From: CAUYXS01 sp965248495 | GTDB lineage: Bacteria > Chloroflexota > Dehalococcoidia > Lucifugimonadales > Australimonadaceae | Length of the DNA stretch: 64,000 nt | NCBI GenBank assembly: GCA_965248495.1 | Contig: CBDFJL010000003.1 | Location: forward strand, 1,860,001 to 1,924,000 | Reading direction: 5' to 3' | Part shown: positions 39,252 to 48,386 of the stretch, in pieces | Layout of the letters: each line of letters opens with the position of its first letter | Position numbering within the stretch: the stretch's first letter is position 1 | The notes under the pieces: generated by a model | What the model was told of the DNA's origin: nothing | Database searches by the model: none | Seen by the model: only the letters and a program-made list of their open reading frames with translations | Position numbers and translations under genes: made by a program

Positions 39252-40655
39252 CTAGGCCAACGGGCCGCGCGCAAGATCGCCTACCCGCCCGGCATCGCTC
39301 AGCGTCTCCAGGGAGCCCACCTCGTCGATCAGCGCATCGAGCTGGGCGGCTGGGAGCGGCACCGCGGAATAGGCCGCGCAGTCCCTGAACTTCGCGATTA
39401 ACTGGTCCTGACTCAGTGGGCGGCTGGGGTGCCCAAGCGGTCGTGTGATCGTTTCAACGAACGTGCGCCCGTCGTGCGTCTGGACCTCGACGGTGCCCCT
39501 GCCCGCGTACGCCTCGCCGATCTCGCAGGTGGCGAGGTCAGCGAGGAGGAGCGCGCTCTCTTGCGAGAGGCCGGCGTCGGTGAAGTCACCGAGGCCAACA
39601 TGGCCGTTCGTCAGCGCCTTGGCGATACCGTAGACGATGCTGTTGGCGGCGGACGCGGAATTCGGCGGGCGGCGGCGCTCTTCGATCGGCTCGCACCAGG
39701 GACGCAGTTTGGGCTCCGCGCGCGCGACGATCGCCGCGACGTCTCCCGGCTTCACACCCTGCTGCCCGATCATGGTCGCGGCCTCAATGTAGGGGTGTAC
39801 GTTCCCGCTCGTTGGCCACGGCTTGAAACGCGCCTGCAATAGGTACCAGTCGCTACCAAGTCCTTCTTCGAGAGCGGTGGGGTCGTACCGTCCGTCGTAG
39901 AACAGACCGTAGAGTCCGGCCTGCCCCTCGAACGCCGCTACGTGCGCGCCCAGGCCCTGCTCAGCGAGCAGCGCCGCCAGCATGCCGCCGAGGTTCGCGA
40001 AACCGCCGTAGATGGCCTTGGCGGGCGGGTCGCCGTCGAATACCACCTGCATCGAGCCCCCGGCCTGCATCAGCGCCGTACCCATGGCGCTGTGCATCTG
40101 GCCGGCGTTGAGGCGCAGTGCGCGCCCCGCGCCGGCGGCCGACCCGAAGTAGCCCAGCAGCTGCCCCTCGAGAAAGCGTTCGTTCGCGTCGACTCCGGCC
40201 CGCGACAAGGCAGTCGCCAGCCGCGCGGTTACTTCAGCCGCCGCAGCCATCGCGGCGATGAACTCCTTGCCGCTAACGCCTCCTTTGCGCTCAGCCGCGG
40301 CCAAGGTCGACGGCAGCGTACTGACGCCCAGGTGGCCGCCGTCACCACCAAGCGGGTCGTAGTTGAGCGCGTGAGCCGTCGAGCCGTTCGCGAACGCCGC
40401 GGTCAGCGCCGGGGCCTTGAGGCCGAACCCAATAACGCTCGCCTCGGCCGCGCCTTCGGCGCTACGGACGACCTGCAAGGCCTCCGCGCAGCCGCCGCCC
40501 AGCGTTGTACCGGCCAGAGTCGTGCCGATGGTGTCGAGCGCGATTCGCTTAATCACATCAACGACCTCGCTCGGCAGGTCGTCATAGCGAACGGTGGCGG
40601 CGAATGTGGCCAGCCGTTCGGTGATAGCCATCGTCGGTGTTGTCATGGCGTCCAT
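39252..40655 (-). CDS. MmgE/PrpD-family protein
   Basis: A 467-residue protein of the 2-methylcitrate dehydratase (PrpD)/cis-aconitate decarboxylase superfamily. The helical N-terminal domain is seen in VVDVIKRIALDTIGTTLAG, with FANGSTAHALNYDPLGGDGGHLGVSTLPSTLAAAE carrying the usual H-x-x-D/DD active-site region (about residues 91-125). The later FKPWPTSGNVHPYIEAATMI is also characteristic. GGGAGG lies upstream of ATG 40655. It follows the alpha/beta hydrolase gene at 40680 by 24 bp, so the two form a minus-strand operon. It probably dehydrates or isomerises a carboxylic-acid intermediate of ring cleavage. Confidence 0.88.
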   Translation of the reverse strand: MDAMTTPTMAITERLATFAATVRYDDLPSEVVDVIKRIALDTIGTTLAGTTLGGGCAEALQVVRSAEGAAEASVIGFGLKAPALTAAFANGSTAHALNYDPLGGDGGHLGVSTLPSTLAAAERKGGVSGKEFIAAMAAAAEVTARLATALSRAGVDANERFLEGQLLGYFGSAAGAGRALRLNAGQMHSAMGTALMQAGGSMQVVFDGDPPAKAIYGGFANLGGMLAALLAEQGLGAHVAAFEGQAGLYGLFYDGRYDPTALEEGLGSDWYLLQARFKPWPTSGNVHPYIEAATMIGQQGVKPGDVAAIVARAEPKLRPWCEPIEERRRPPNSASAANSIVYGIAKALTNGHVGLGDFTDAGLSQESALLLADLATCEIGEAYAGRGTVEVQTHDGRTFVETITRPLGHPSRPLSQDQLIAKFRDCAAYSAVPLPAAQLDALIDEVGSLETLSDAGRVGDLARGPLA

Positions 40656-40679
40656 CCCAGCCGCGCCTCCCGGTGCTCG

Positions 40680-41537
40680 CTAGGACTTGAAGAAATCGAG
40701 CACGATACGGTCGAATTCGTCCCGGTACTCGACCTGCGCCCAGTGCCCACAACGCTGGAACACGTGCAGTTGCGCCTTCTGCATCAGCTTCAGCATCTGC
40801 AGGCCGACCTCGAGTGCACCACCCTTGTCTTCCTGGCCCCACACGATCAGTGTCGAGACCGCGATGGTCGACAGCTCGGAGTAGAGGTCCCGGCGCTTTG
40901 GGAGCCCGCGCTTGCCGCGCTCCAGGTTCACCGGCGTGATGCTGGACTCGTAGCGCTCTCGCAGTGTTTCGGGGGTCACGAACGACGAGTCGTACACGAG
41001 ACTACGGACGAGGCGCTCCATCTTCTCGATGCTCGGTCCATCTCCGGCGTAGTAGGCGCCGATGTTCGCCAGCGCCTCCTGGGGGGTCGGCTGAATGACG
41101 ATGCCCGCCTCCGTCGGCTGGCTGCCGATCAGCACGAGGTGCTTCAGGCGGTTCGGGTTGCGAAGCGCGAGCCCAAGCCCGGCTTGGCCGCCCATCGAGT
41201 TGCCGATGAGGTCCACGTCACCGACGTCGACGGCGTCCAAGAAGTTCTCAATGACGCGTCCGATGAAGTCGAACCAGTCCTCGTCGTTGTCGTTTTCAGG
41301 GTAGTCGGACTTGCCCCAACCGGGCATGTCCATCATCAGCATTCGGTGATCAGCCGCGATGTCGGCGATGTTCTGCTTGAAGTTGCTCCAGCCAGTAGCG
41401 CCAGGGCCGCCACCGTGCAGGCACAGGACCGGGTCGCCGGTGCCGATCTCGTTGTAGTGGAGGCGGATCCCGCCGGCCTCGACGTACTTGCTCGTCGATG
41501 CTTCCGTGGCCTGCTCCAGCTCCTGTAGCGTCGCCAT
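40680..41537 (-). CDS. alpha/beta hydrolase, BphD/HsaD-like meta-cleavage-product hydrolase
   Basis: A 285-residue enzyme with VLCLHGGGPGATGWSNF, exactly the oxyanion-hole pattern of C-C bond hydrolases such as BphD and HsaD, nucleophile GNSMGG, an acid in LIVWGQEDKGG and catalytic histidine in FQRCGHWAQVE. AGGAGG precedes ATG 41535-41537. This is the clearest meta-cleavage-product hydrolase in the window. It starts the two-gene operon with the PrpD-like gene and is divergent from the isochorismatase-hydratase genes. Confidence 0.92.
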   Translation of the reverse strand: MATLQELEQATEASTSKYVEAGGIRLHYNEIGTGDPVLCLHGGGPGATGWSNFKQNIADIAADHRMLMMDMPGWGKSDYPENDNDEDWFDFIGRVIENFLDAVDVGDVDLIGNSMGGQAGLGLALRNPNRLKHLVLIGSQPTEAGIVIQPTPQEALANIGAYYAGDGPSIEKMERLVRSLVYDSSFVTPETLRERYESSITPVNLERGKRGLPKRRDLYSELSTIAVSTLIVWGQEDKGGALEVGLQMLKLMQKAQLHVFQRCGHWAQVEYRDEFDRIVLDFFKS

Positions 41538-41734
41538 GGTCTCTTCCTCCTGTGTTTTACCGCCCACGCGCGATCGAGTACGGTACGCCCTATCGAGTGG
41601 ACTTGGCCGCGCCTGGGATTTCGGGACGGAGTTTGTCAGCGGCGTCGTACGTTGTCAAAATGCGGTTACGTCAAAACGCGGCCACGCGAAGGCGCTTGGT
41701 GACGAGTCAGCGCCCGCGAGGCGGAGGTAATGGG

Positions 41735-42430
41735 ATGAAGCCATGGGATGGGATCGTGCCGCAGGAGGACATCGCGAGCTTTGGCCGTGGGTTCGCCAAC
41801 CCAGATCGGCCGATTCGGGTCGGCAAGAGGCCGGCGTTGGTCATCGTCGATATGACGCGCAACTTCGTGGACAGCGCCTACCCCACGGGGTGGAGCCCCA
41901 CCGGGTATCCGGCCGTGGAGGCCAACCGGCGCCTCCTTGATGAGGCGCGGCAAGCAGGCATTCCGATCTACTTCACCAAGGCGTCGATCATGGAGGCCGA
42001 CCTACCGGCGCCCGAAGACCGCGGGCGGTGGCGAACGGCCGACGCGCCGTCCGTTGACCCTTCGCTCCCGCCAGGCGACGAAGTCGTCGATGAGCTGGCG
42101 CCGCGACCCGGCGAGATCGTGATCCACAAAGCCTCAGCGCCCAGCGCCTTCTTCGGTACCCGCCTCATCTCCTACCTCGTCTACCACGGCGTCGACACGG
42201 TGGTAGTCACCGGAATGACCACGAGTGGCTGCGTGCGCGCATCGGTCGTGGACGCCTTCCAGCACAACTTCTTCGTGCTGGTCCCCCACGAGTGCTCCGC
42301 TGATCGCAGTCAGCTCTCGCACGCGGTGAACCTGTTCGACATGCACATGAAGTACGCCGACGTCATCTCCCTAGACGAGACGGTCTCATACCTCCAATCG
42401 CTGGAGCCAGCGAAGGTCGGGGCTGGCTAG
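41735..42430 (+). CDS. isochorismatase-family amidohydrolase (N-carbamoylsarcosine amidase-like)
   Basis: A 231-residue cysteine hydrolase. The Asp-Lys-Cys triad is visible: D in ALVIVDMTRNF, K in IVIHKASAPSAFFG and C in TGMTTSGCVRASVVDA. Enzymes of this subgroup hydrolyse N-carbamoyl amines or amides of heteroaromatic carboxylates (for example maleamate). ATG 41735 has GGAGG 9 nt upstream; an ATG 5 nt earlier hits a stop at once. Its TAG overlaps the hydratase GTG by one base, so translation is coupled. An N-containing ring substrate for this cluster is plausible (inference). Confidence 0.88.
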   Translation: MKPWDGIVPQEDIASFGRGFANPDRPIRVGKRPALVIVDMTRNFVDSAYPTGWSPTGYPAVEANRRLLDEARQAGIPIYFTKASIMEADLPAPEDRGRWRTADAPSVDPSLPPGDEVVDELAPRPGEIVIHKASAPSAFFGTRLISYLVYHGVDTVVVTGMTTSGCVRASVVDAFQHNFFVLVPHECSADRSQLSHAVNLFDMHMKYADVISLDETVSYLQSLEPAKVGAG

Positions 42431-43209
42431 TGGGGACTGACGCTTGGGACCTGGCGGCAGTCGCCGGCGCCTTTTGGGAGCGCAGAACCCAGGGCGTTCA
42501 CTTCCCTCAGGAGTGGCACGGCCGTATCGACCTAGACCAGGCGTACGAGATCCAGCTGGACATCATGCGGCGCAGACTCGCGGAGGGCCGAACCCTAGCG
42601 GGGTGGAAGGTCGGGCTGACCAGCGAGGCCATGCAGCGGCAGTTCAATGTCCACGAGCCCTGCTTCGGCAACATCATGGCCGGCGACGTGCTCCAGTCGG
42701 GCGTGGAGCTTGCCTTCGCCGACCTGGCAGGACCGGCGGTCGAGCACGAGCTCTGCTTTGAGATGGGCGCGAGTCTCGACGGGCCTGGAGCGACCAACGC
42801 CTCCGCAAGGGCAGCGGTTCGGAGCGTCCGTCCGGCAATCGAGGTGCCGGAGACTCGGGGCGACTTCACGCGGCAGCTGGAGCTCGCGCTGGCCGACAAC
42901 GCTCAGGAAAAGGCGATCGTCGTGGGCGAGCCTGTCGAGCTCGGTGGGGTCGCTGACCTACGCGAGATCGAGGTCGCTGTGACCGTAAACGGCGAGCCGA
43001 CTGCGCAGGGCACAGGCCGGGCTATCCTGGGCGACCCGATCCACTCGGTCACGTGGCTAGCCAACAAGCTCGCGACCTTTGGCCATCGGCTCGAGCCCGG
43101 CCAGCTCGTGATGGCGGGGTCGCTGACGCGACAGCTGCGCGTCAGCCAAGGCGACAGGGTCGCCGCCGACTACGGCGAACTCGGCGTCGTTACCGTGTCG
43201 TTCGTCTAG
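42430..43209 (+). CDS. 2-hydroxypentadienoate (2-keto-4-pentenoate) hydratase-like, FAH family
   Basis: A 259-residue protein of the fumarylacetoacetate-hydrolase fold, MhpD/oxalocrotonate decarboxylase branch. Signature segments are LAGWKVGLTSEAMQRQF, VEHELCFEMG with the metal-binding acids (about residues 98-107), RPAIEVPETRGDF and GDPIHSVTWLANKL. It hydrates the dienol acid released by the C-C hydrolase, the next step of the meta-pathway. The GTG start overlaps the preceding stop codon by one base. The aldolase and acetaldehyde dehydrogenase steps are not found in the window. Confidence 0.9.
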   Translation: MGTDAWDLAAVAGAFWERRTQGVHFPQEWHGRIDLDQAYEIQLDIMRRRLAEGRTLAGWKVGLTSEAMQRQFNVHEPCFGNIMAGDVLQSGVELAFADLAGPAVEHELCFEMGASLDGPGATNASARAAVRSVRPAIEVPETRGDFTRQLELALADNAQEKAIVVGEPVELGGVADLREIEVAVTVNGEPTAQGTGRAILGDPIHSVTWLANKLATFGHRLEPGQLVMAGSLTRQLRVSQGDRVAADYGELGVVTVSFV

Positions 43210-43375
43210 TACGCGCTGCTCGGTGTGCCTCCACCAGAGGCGGGCCAGCGCCATGTTTCGTGCAGGCGTCGGCCTGGGCTGTGCGCGGGGTGTCGGCTGG
43301 TTCGGCCGCGGTTGTCGCGGCGCGATCGCATGAGGGAGCTGGCTTCGATGCGATAGGCGTACGAGGGTAGATACG

Positions 43376-44659
43376 ATGGCCATGCCGCTGCAGTGGATTA
43401 GCCGGGACGGAAAGATTCTCATCCTGGCCCAGGCCGTGCGCATGTTCGCGCAGGGCTCGATCGCCGTCCTCTTGGCCGTGTACCTCGCGAAGCTCGGGTT
43501 CGGTCTCGTCCAGATCGGGGTCTACTTCAGCCTTGGCGCGGCGGGGTCCGCCTTTTTCGCCTTCGCCGTGGCGCTAGTCGGTGAGCGGCTCGGGCGGCGC
43601 CGCCTGCTCCTGCTCTTCGCGCTGCTTGCCGGCGTCTCCGGGCTCGCCCTGGTGGTCATCGACAACGTCATTCTGTTAGCGTCTCTCGCTTTCTTGGGCA
43701 GCATGAGCGGGGTGCCGGGTGGCACGACCGGTCCGACCCAGCCGTTGGAACAGGCCATCCTCGCGGATGCCGCGCCCCCAGGCCGCCGGACGGACCTTTA
43801 CGCCATCTACCGCATGATAGCTGCCGGTGCCACGGCCTTCGGCGCGCTCGCGGCCGGTCTCCCCCTGGTACTAGAGAGGACCGCAGGCCTGAGCGAGCTG
43901 AATGCGTTCAAAGCCATGTTCGTGGGCTTCGTCCTCCTCTTGGGGGTTACGGCGTTTCTCTACGCGCTCCTGTCCCCCGCTGTTGAGCTCGGAGAGAGCC
44001 AGCGCGGATGGGTCAACCCTCTCGTGCTTCCCTCGCGGCGCGTCATATTCACGCTGACGGCGCTCTTCAGCCTAGACCACTTCGCCGGAGCGCTTCTCAT
44101 CCAAAGCCTGGTGGCCTATTGGTTCAACACGCGCTTCGGTTTGGAGCTTGGCTCGTTGGCGTTGGTCTTCTTTGCATCGCAAGCGCTGACCGCCGTGTCG
44201 CAGTGGATGGCGGCCAAAGTCGCCAACCGCATCGGCCTCATCAACACGATGGTGCTCTCGCACATCCCGGCGAGCCTGTTCCTCCTCGGGGCCGCGTTCG
44301 CGCCCGTCGCCTGGCTGGCGATTGTTTTCTGGCAGCTGCGGGCGTTCTTCAGCCAGATGGACGTGCCCGCGCGCGACTCTTACACCATGGCCATCGTGGG
44401 CCCGGAAGAGCGGATTGCCATGGCGAGCATCAGCATGGTCGGGCGTAGTGCCGCTGGGGCTGCCGGGCCCGCCGTTGCGACGGCACTGTGGGCGGGCGTG
44501 TCGGCCAGCGCTCCGTTCGTTGGCTGCGCCATCCTCAAGGTGGGCTACGACATCAACCTCTACCTCATGTTCCGAAACGTTCGACCACCTGAAGAGGCGC
44601 GGCGGCCACCGGCCCCAGGCCCTTTGGCGAAGCCGATGGGAGAGACGCACAGCGGTTGA
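43376..44659 (+). CDS. MFS transporter
   Basis: A 427-residue membrane protein with about 12 hydrophobic segments. The loop GERLGRRRLLLLFALLAGVSG between helices 2 and 3 is the usual MFS motif A. Other segments include SGVPGGTTGPTQPLEQAIL and FWQLRAFFSQMDVPARDSYTMAIV. Members carry sugars, acids or drugs; specificity is unknown. GAGGG precedes the ATG. Located 166 bp after the hydratase, it may import an aromatic acid or export a product of the pathway. Confidence 0.88.
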   Translation: MAMPLQWISRDGKILILAQAVRMFAQGSIAVLLAVYLAKLGFGLVQIGVYFSLGAAGSAFFAFAVALVGERLGRRRLLLLFALLAGVSGLALVVIDNVILLASLAFLGSMSGVPGGTTGPTQPLEQAILADAAPPGRRTDLYAIYRMIAAGATAFGALAAGLPLVLERTAGLSELNAFKAMFVGFVLLLGVTAFLYALLSPAVELGESQRGWVNPLVLPSRRVIFTLTALFSLDHFAGALLIQSLVAYWFNTRFGLELGSLALVFFASQALTAVSQWMAAKVANRIGLINTMVLSHIPASLFLLGAAFAPVAWLAIVFWQLRAFFSQMDVPARDSYTMAIVGPEERIAMASISMVGRSAAGAAGPAVATALWAGVSASAPFVGCAILKVGYDINLYLMFRNVRPPEEARRPPAPGPLAKPMGETHSG

Positions 44660-44903
44660 GCGCGCCTCGGGCCCGATCCGGACTGATATGCTGCCGCCGC
44701 CGGCAGTCTTTGGGCGGTGCGCACCGGACCTCGACGGGGCCGAGACGCGACCCATCAACAGATGAAGGAGGCCCCGGATCAATAGAGACCCCAAGCGCAC
44801 TCGGAAGGCCGAGCCCCCCGCCGGGAACGTTGATGGGATTCAGGATGCGGGCACGGCTTCCTTCGCCCGCCTGCCAACCTCGGGCTCGCATCGAACGGAC
44901 GTC

Positions 44904-45389
44904 ATGCTGGCGCTCTACGAAGGGCTAGCGGCGGCGGGCATCGACTTCGTTGTGTCGCTCTCCGACAGCGACCTTGACGGGCTCGTGCCCATCATCGAGG
45001 ACCGCGCGGAGATGGGTTTCTACGTCTGCTCACGCGAGGACGAAGGGGTTGCCATCGCCATGGGCGCATACCTCGTGGGCAAGATGCCCGCAATCCTCAT
45101 GGGGGCATCCTCCATAGGCCTGTCCGGGCTCATCCTCGCTCACGGGATCACGATGCGTACGCCCGTGCTGATGCTCATCAGCCACGGCACGACGCTTGGC
45201 GTGCGCTTTGACTTCCTCAATTCGGGCAGAATCTCCGCGGAGCCGATACTCCGAGGGCTGAACATCCCCGTGGCGGAGGTATCCGCCTCTTCAGAGATCC
45301 AGACCGTGCTGGTCGAGGCGCGCACCACCGCGGCAAGCCAACAGATACCGGTCGCGGTATTCCTGCCCACGCACATACTCAGGGAGTAA
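44904..45389 (+). CDS. ThDP-dependent decarboxylase, alpha/N-terminal half (ComD-like)
   Basis: A 161-residue pyrimidine-binding half of a split thiamine-diphosphate enzyme, like the alpha subunit of sulfopyruvate decarboxylase. It shows LYEGLAAAGIDFVVSLSDSDLDGL, the catalytic glutamate in SREDEGVAIAMGAYLVG (E about 48) and PVLMLISHGTTLG. The beta half (45396) follows after 6 bp. The 244 bp before it (44660-44903) hold no gene I can see. The substrate is some 2-oxo acid; sulfopyruvate or phosphonopyruvate are the known family substrates, but a ring-cleavage oxo acid fits the neighbourhood. Confidence 0.85.
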   Translation: MLALYEGLAAAGIDFVVSLSDSDLDGLVPIIEDRAEMGFYVCSREDEGVAIAMGAYLVGKMPAILMGASSIGLSGLILAHGITMRTPVLMLISHGTTLGVRFDFLNSGRISAEPILRGLNIPVAEVSASSEIQTVLVEARTTAASQQIPVAVFLPTHILRE

Positions 45390-45395
45390 CCCGAC

Positions 45396-45986
45396 TTGAA
45401 CCGAATTGAACTGCTGGAAGCGTTCTGCTCCATGCGTAGCGGGGAGCCGGTGATCATCTCCCCGGCGTTGGCCAACCACGTGATCGCAGCCAGCTGCGAT
45501 GAGCCCATGACCATTTACAACATGGTCATGCCAGGAACGACTGCCCTCGCGCTGGGGGTTGCGCTCGGTTGGCCATCGAAGAAGACGGTCGCCATCGAAG
45601 GTGACGGCTCGCTGCTCTCCGGCCCGGGAGCGCTGTTAACGATCGCGCGCTACCAGCCCCGCAACTTCGTCGTCCTCGTTTGCGACAACGAAAACTACTT
45701 GAGCTCCAGCGGTGGGTTGGTCGGGACTGCCACGGCCTACGGCGCGGACATCGAGCAGCTCGGACGGGCCTCAGGCCTGAAACAGACGACGACTGTGTTC
45801 GAGATAGCGGAGGCGAGGCAGGCCATGGAGCGTGCACTCCGAGAGCCCGGGCCATGGCTCATTGTGGCGAAGGTGGACGATTCCGATCGGCGCATGGCTC
45901 GGCACCCGCTGCCCGTGACGGTGTTCGAAGCGAGCTTCCGCTTCCGCCGCGCGGCCCTCGATGCGATCGCGGCGGAGTCTGCGTAA
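45396..45986 (+). CDS. ThDP-dependent decarboxylase, beta/C-terminal half (ComE-like)
   Basis: A 196-residue diphosphate-binding half. The ThDP motif is EGDGSLLSGPGALLTIARYQPRNFVVLVCDNENY (GDGS through N-x-N), about residues 67-100. It begins at TTG 45396 with AGGGAG 9 nt upstream, 6 bp after the alpha subunit's stop. With the alpha half it forms an alpha/beta decarboxylase. It is followed after 30 bp by the molybdopterin hydroxylase, suggesting that the resulting aldehyde may be oxidised by that enzyme (inference). Confidence 0.87.
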   Translation: MNRIELLEAFCSMRSGEPVIISPALANHVIAASCDEPMTIYNMVMPGTTALALGVALGWPSKKTVAIEGDGSLLSGPGALLTIARYQPRNFVVLVCDNENYLSSSGGLVGTATAYGADIEQLGRASGLKQTTTVFEIAEARQAMERALREPGPWLIVAKVDDSDRRMARHPLPVTVFEASFRFRRAALDAIAAESA

Positions 45987-46016
45987 CCCAGAACCGAGCT
46001 TGGGGAGGTCCAGATA

Positions 46017-48317
46017 GTGACGGGAACGGCGGTTGGGAGGCACGCACAGCGCCCGGACGGCTCTGACAAGGTCCAGGGCGCCACGACCTACGTTGCGGAC
46101 ATGGCCCCGCTCCCCCACATGCTTTACGGAGCCGTGGTGCGTAGCCCGTATCCGCATGCGCGGATTCTCGACATCGACGTCAGCGAGGCCGCGGCGTCCC
46201 GCGGCGTCCTTGCCGTCATAACCGGCCGTGACGTCCCTAGCACGCTGATCGGACGAACCCTGCGAGACATGCCCATTCTCGCCAGGGACGAGGTTCGCTT
46301 CGCCGGCGAAAAGGTGGCGGCTGTGGCCGCTACCTCGACAGAGGAAGCCGAGCAGGCGGCAGCGCTCATCAGGGTGGAGTACGAGCCTATTCCCGCCGTC
46401 TTCCATGCATTGCCTGCGATGCTCGGCGACGCCCCTCTTCTTCACCCCAACGTGGCCGAGTATGCCGGGCTCGAGCCTACGGTCAGCAGTCCACCACCGT
46501 TCATCCTCAGCCGAGTCCCGCCCGTGCGCGTGCCTATCAAGGGACCGACAAACGTCTTCAACCACGTGTACTGGGAAACAGGCGGCGTCGAGTCGGCGCT
46601 GGCGAAGGCTCCCGTCACGCTGGAGCGGAGGTATACGACGCCGCGGGTCCATCAAGGGTACTTGGAGCCGCACGCCTGCATCGTTTCCATCGACGGGACC
46701 GACGTTCATGTCTGGGCCACCAATAAAGCACCCTTCCTCCTACGCACCTACCTTTCGGAGGCCTCGGGTCTTCCGGAGGAGAACATCGTGGTCAACCCTA
46801 GCCCGATCGGTGGGGATTTCGGAGGCAAAGGCTCCTTCATGGACGTGCCGATTGCGTATTTCCTCGCGAAAGCGACGGGACGCCCAGTCAGGATGGTCAT
46901 GGACTACGGCGAGGAGTTGTCGGCAGGTGCTCCTCGGCACGCAAGCATCGTCACCGTCACGTCGGGGAGCACCGAGGATGGCCAACTCCTGGCGTGGAAA
47001 GTAGATGCCGTTTTCAACAGCGGCGCGTACGGGGCGTTCAAGCCGGGCGTCATGCTCCCCCACGTTCATAGGTCCGTCGGTCCTTATCGAATTCCCAACG
47101 TCCGCATCGACAGCCGGCAGGTGTACACGAACACGGTCCCCTGCGGGTACATGCGCGGGCCAGGCAGCGTCCAGGCGGTCTTCGCAGGCGAGTCCCACAT
47201 GGATGAGCTAGCGCATGCGTTGGGGCTTGACCCCTTGGCGCTGCGGCTGAAGAACGTGCTGCAGTCCGGTGACGTCAACCCCCTCGGCGTCCGGTGGAGC
47301 GAGTCGTTGGCCGAAGAGACCCTCCAGGCCGCCGTCGATGCGATCGGTTGGGGTGAACCGAAGGGCCACCGGGTTGGGAGGGGGGTGAGCCTCGGGGAGC
47401 ACCACGGCACCGGCGGCATCGCGGGAGTGACGCTCGGTGTGAACCAGGATGGGTCGCTGACGCTGCACACCCCCACGCACGACACCGGGGTCGGGTCCCA
47501 CCTCATGCTCCAGGTAGTGGTAGCCGAATCCCTAGGAGTATCGGTCGATGATGTCCATCTGGCTCTTCAAGACACGCGATCGGGTGCCTGGGAGTTTGGG
47601 GCCTCGGGAGATCGCGTGACGGTGGTGAATGGGGGCGTGGCACTCCGTGCGGCCGAGGAGCTGAAGGCCAGGCTGGCCACGATCGTCGCCGAGCAGGCCG
47701 GCTCCCCCGTCGAAGACGTGCGCTATCAGAACGGAACGTTTTACGCTGGCGACGAGGAATTCACGCTGAGACGGCTGGCCGAGACGACTCCTCCCGAGGC
47801 ACTGAGCGCGCGCGTCGTGAGTGGGGCAGACGAGCCCGACGATCCGGACTTCTGGGCTCAGGCCGCAGAAGTCGAGGTCGACGCCGAGACTGGACAGGTC
47901 AGACTGTTGCGGTTCGCTACCGCCCACGACTGTGGGACTGTCTTGAACCCCGTCACCCACCAGGGTCAGATCGATGGGGGCGTCGTACAGGGCCTCGGCC
48001 ACACCTTCATGGAGGAGCTCCTATTGGACGATGGGCAGGTGGTCAGCGGGTCGTTGGGCGACTACCGGCTGCCGACCATCATGGATACCCCTGCCCTCAC
48101 CACGGTCTTGCTACGCCACGGTGAAGGGCGTGGTCCGTTTCAGAGCAAGTCGATAGGAGAGATTGCTCTGCTCGGCGTAGCGCCGGCCGTGGCCAATGCG
48201 ATCGAGGACGCCGTCGGCGCGAGGATACGGACGCTGCCCTTGACGGCCGAGCGCGTCTACCAGGCTTTGAGGGACTCCGACCCATCGGCGGGGTCACCGA
48301 CCCAACGCGACGACTGA
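46017..48317 (+). CDS. xanthine dehydrogenase-family molybdopterin-binding large subunit (CoxL/XdhA-like)
   Basis: A 766-residue molybdenum hydroxylase large subunit from GTG 46017 (GGGGAGG upstream). It shows RPDGSDKVQGATTYVADM at the start, the FGGKG motif in GGDFGGKGSFMDV, the MRGPGSVQAVFAGESHMDELAHALGLDPLALRLKN region near cofactor, and a late FQSKSIGEIALLGVAP with the catalytic glutamate (GE). Members oxidise aldehydes, purines or N-heterocycles. The FeS small subunit and FAD medium subunit that normally accompany it are absent on both sides, so electron transfer partners must be elsewhere. Confidence 0.88.
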   Translation: MTGTAVGRHAQRPDGSDKVQGATTYVADMAPLPHMLYGAVVRSPYPHARILDIDVSEAAASRGVLAVITGRDVPSTLIGRTLRDMPILARDEVRFAGEKVAAVAATSTEEAEQAAALIRVEYEPIPAVFHALPAMLGDAPLLHPNVAEYAGLEPTVSSPPPFILSRVPPVRVPIKGPTNVFNHVYWETGGVESALAKAPVTLERRYTTPRVHQGYLEPHACIVSIDGTDVHVWATNKAPFLLRTYLSEASGLPEENIVVNPSPIGGDFGGKGSFMDVPIAYFLAKATGRPVRMVMDYGEELSAGAPRHASIVTVTSGSTEDGQLLAWKVDAVFNSGAYGAFKPGVMLPHVHRSVGPYRIPNVRIDSRQVYTNTVPCGYMRGPGSVQAVFAGESHMDELAHALGLDPLALRLKNVLQSGDVNPLGVRWSESLAEETLQAAVDAIGWGEPKGHRVGRGVSLGEHHGTGGIAGVTLGVNQDGSLTLHTPTHDTGVGSHLMLQVVVAESLGVSVDDVHLALQDTRSGAWEFGASGDRVTVVNGGVALRAAEELKARLATIVAEQAGSPVEDVRYQNGTFYAGDEEFTLRRLAETTPPEALSARVVSGADEPDDPDFWAQAAEVEVDAETGQVRLLRFATAHDCGTVLNPVTHQGQIDGGVVQGLGHTFMEELLLDDGQVVSGSLGDYRLPTIMDTPALTTVLLRHGEGRGPFQSKSIGEIALLGVAPAVANAIEDAVGARIRTLPLTAERVYQALRDSDPSAGSPTQRDD

Positions 48318-48386
48318 CGCGCAGGCCGGGCTCCGGCGGCTATTCCCGGTTGCCGCCCATGTCTTTGGTCTAGCACCCGCAGCCGA

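Noticed and set aside
39942..41528. 528-codon open frame on the plus strand
   Set aside because: It is antisense to the PrpD-like and C-C hydrolase genes, both of which show clear motifs; its own text has none.
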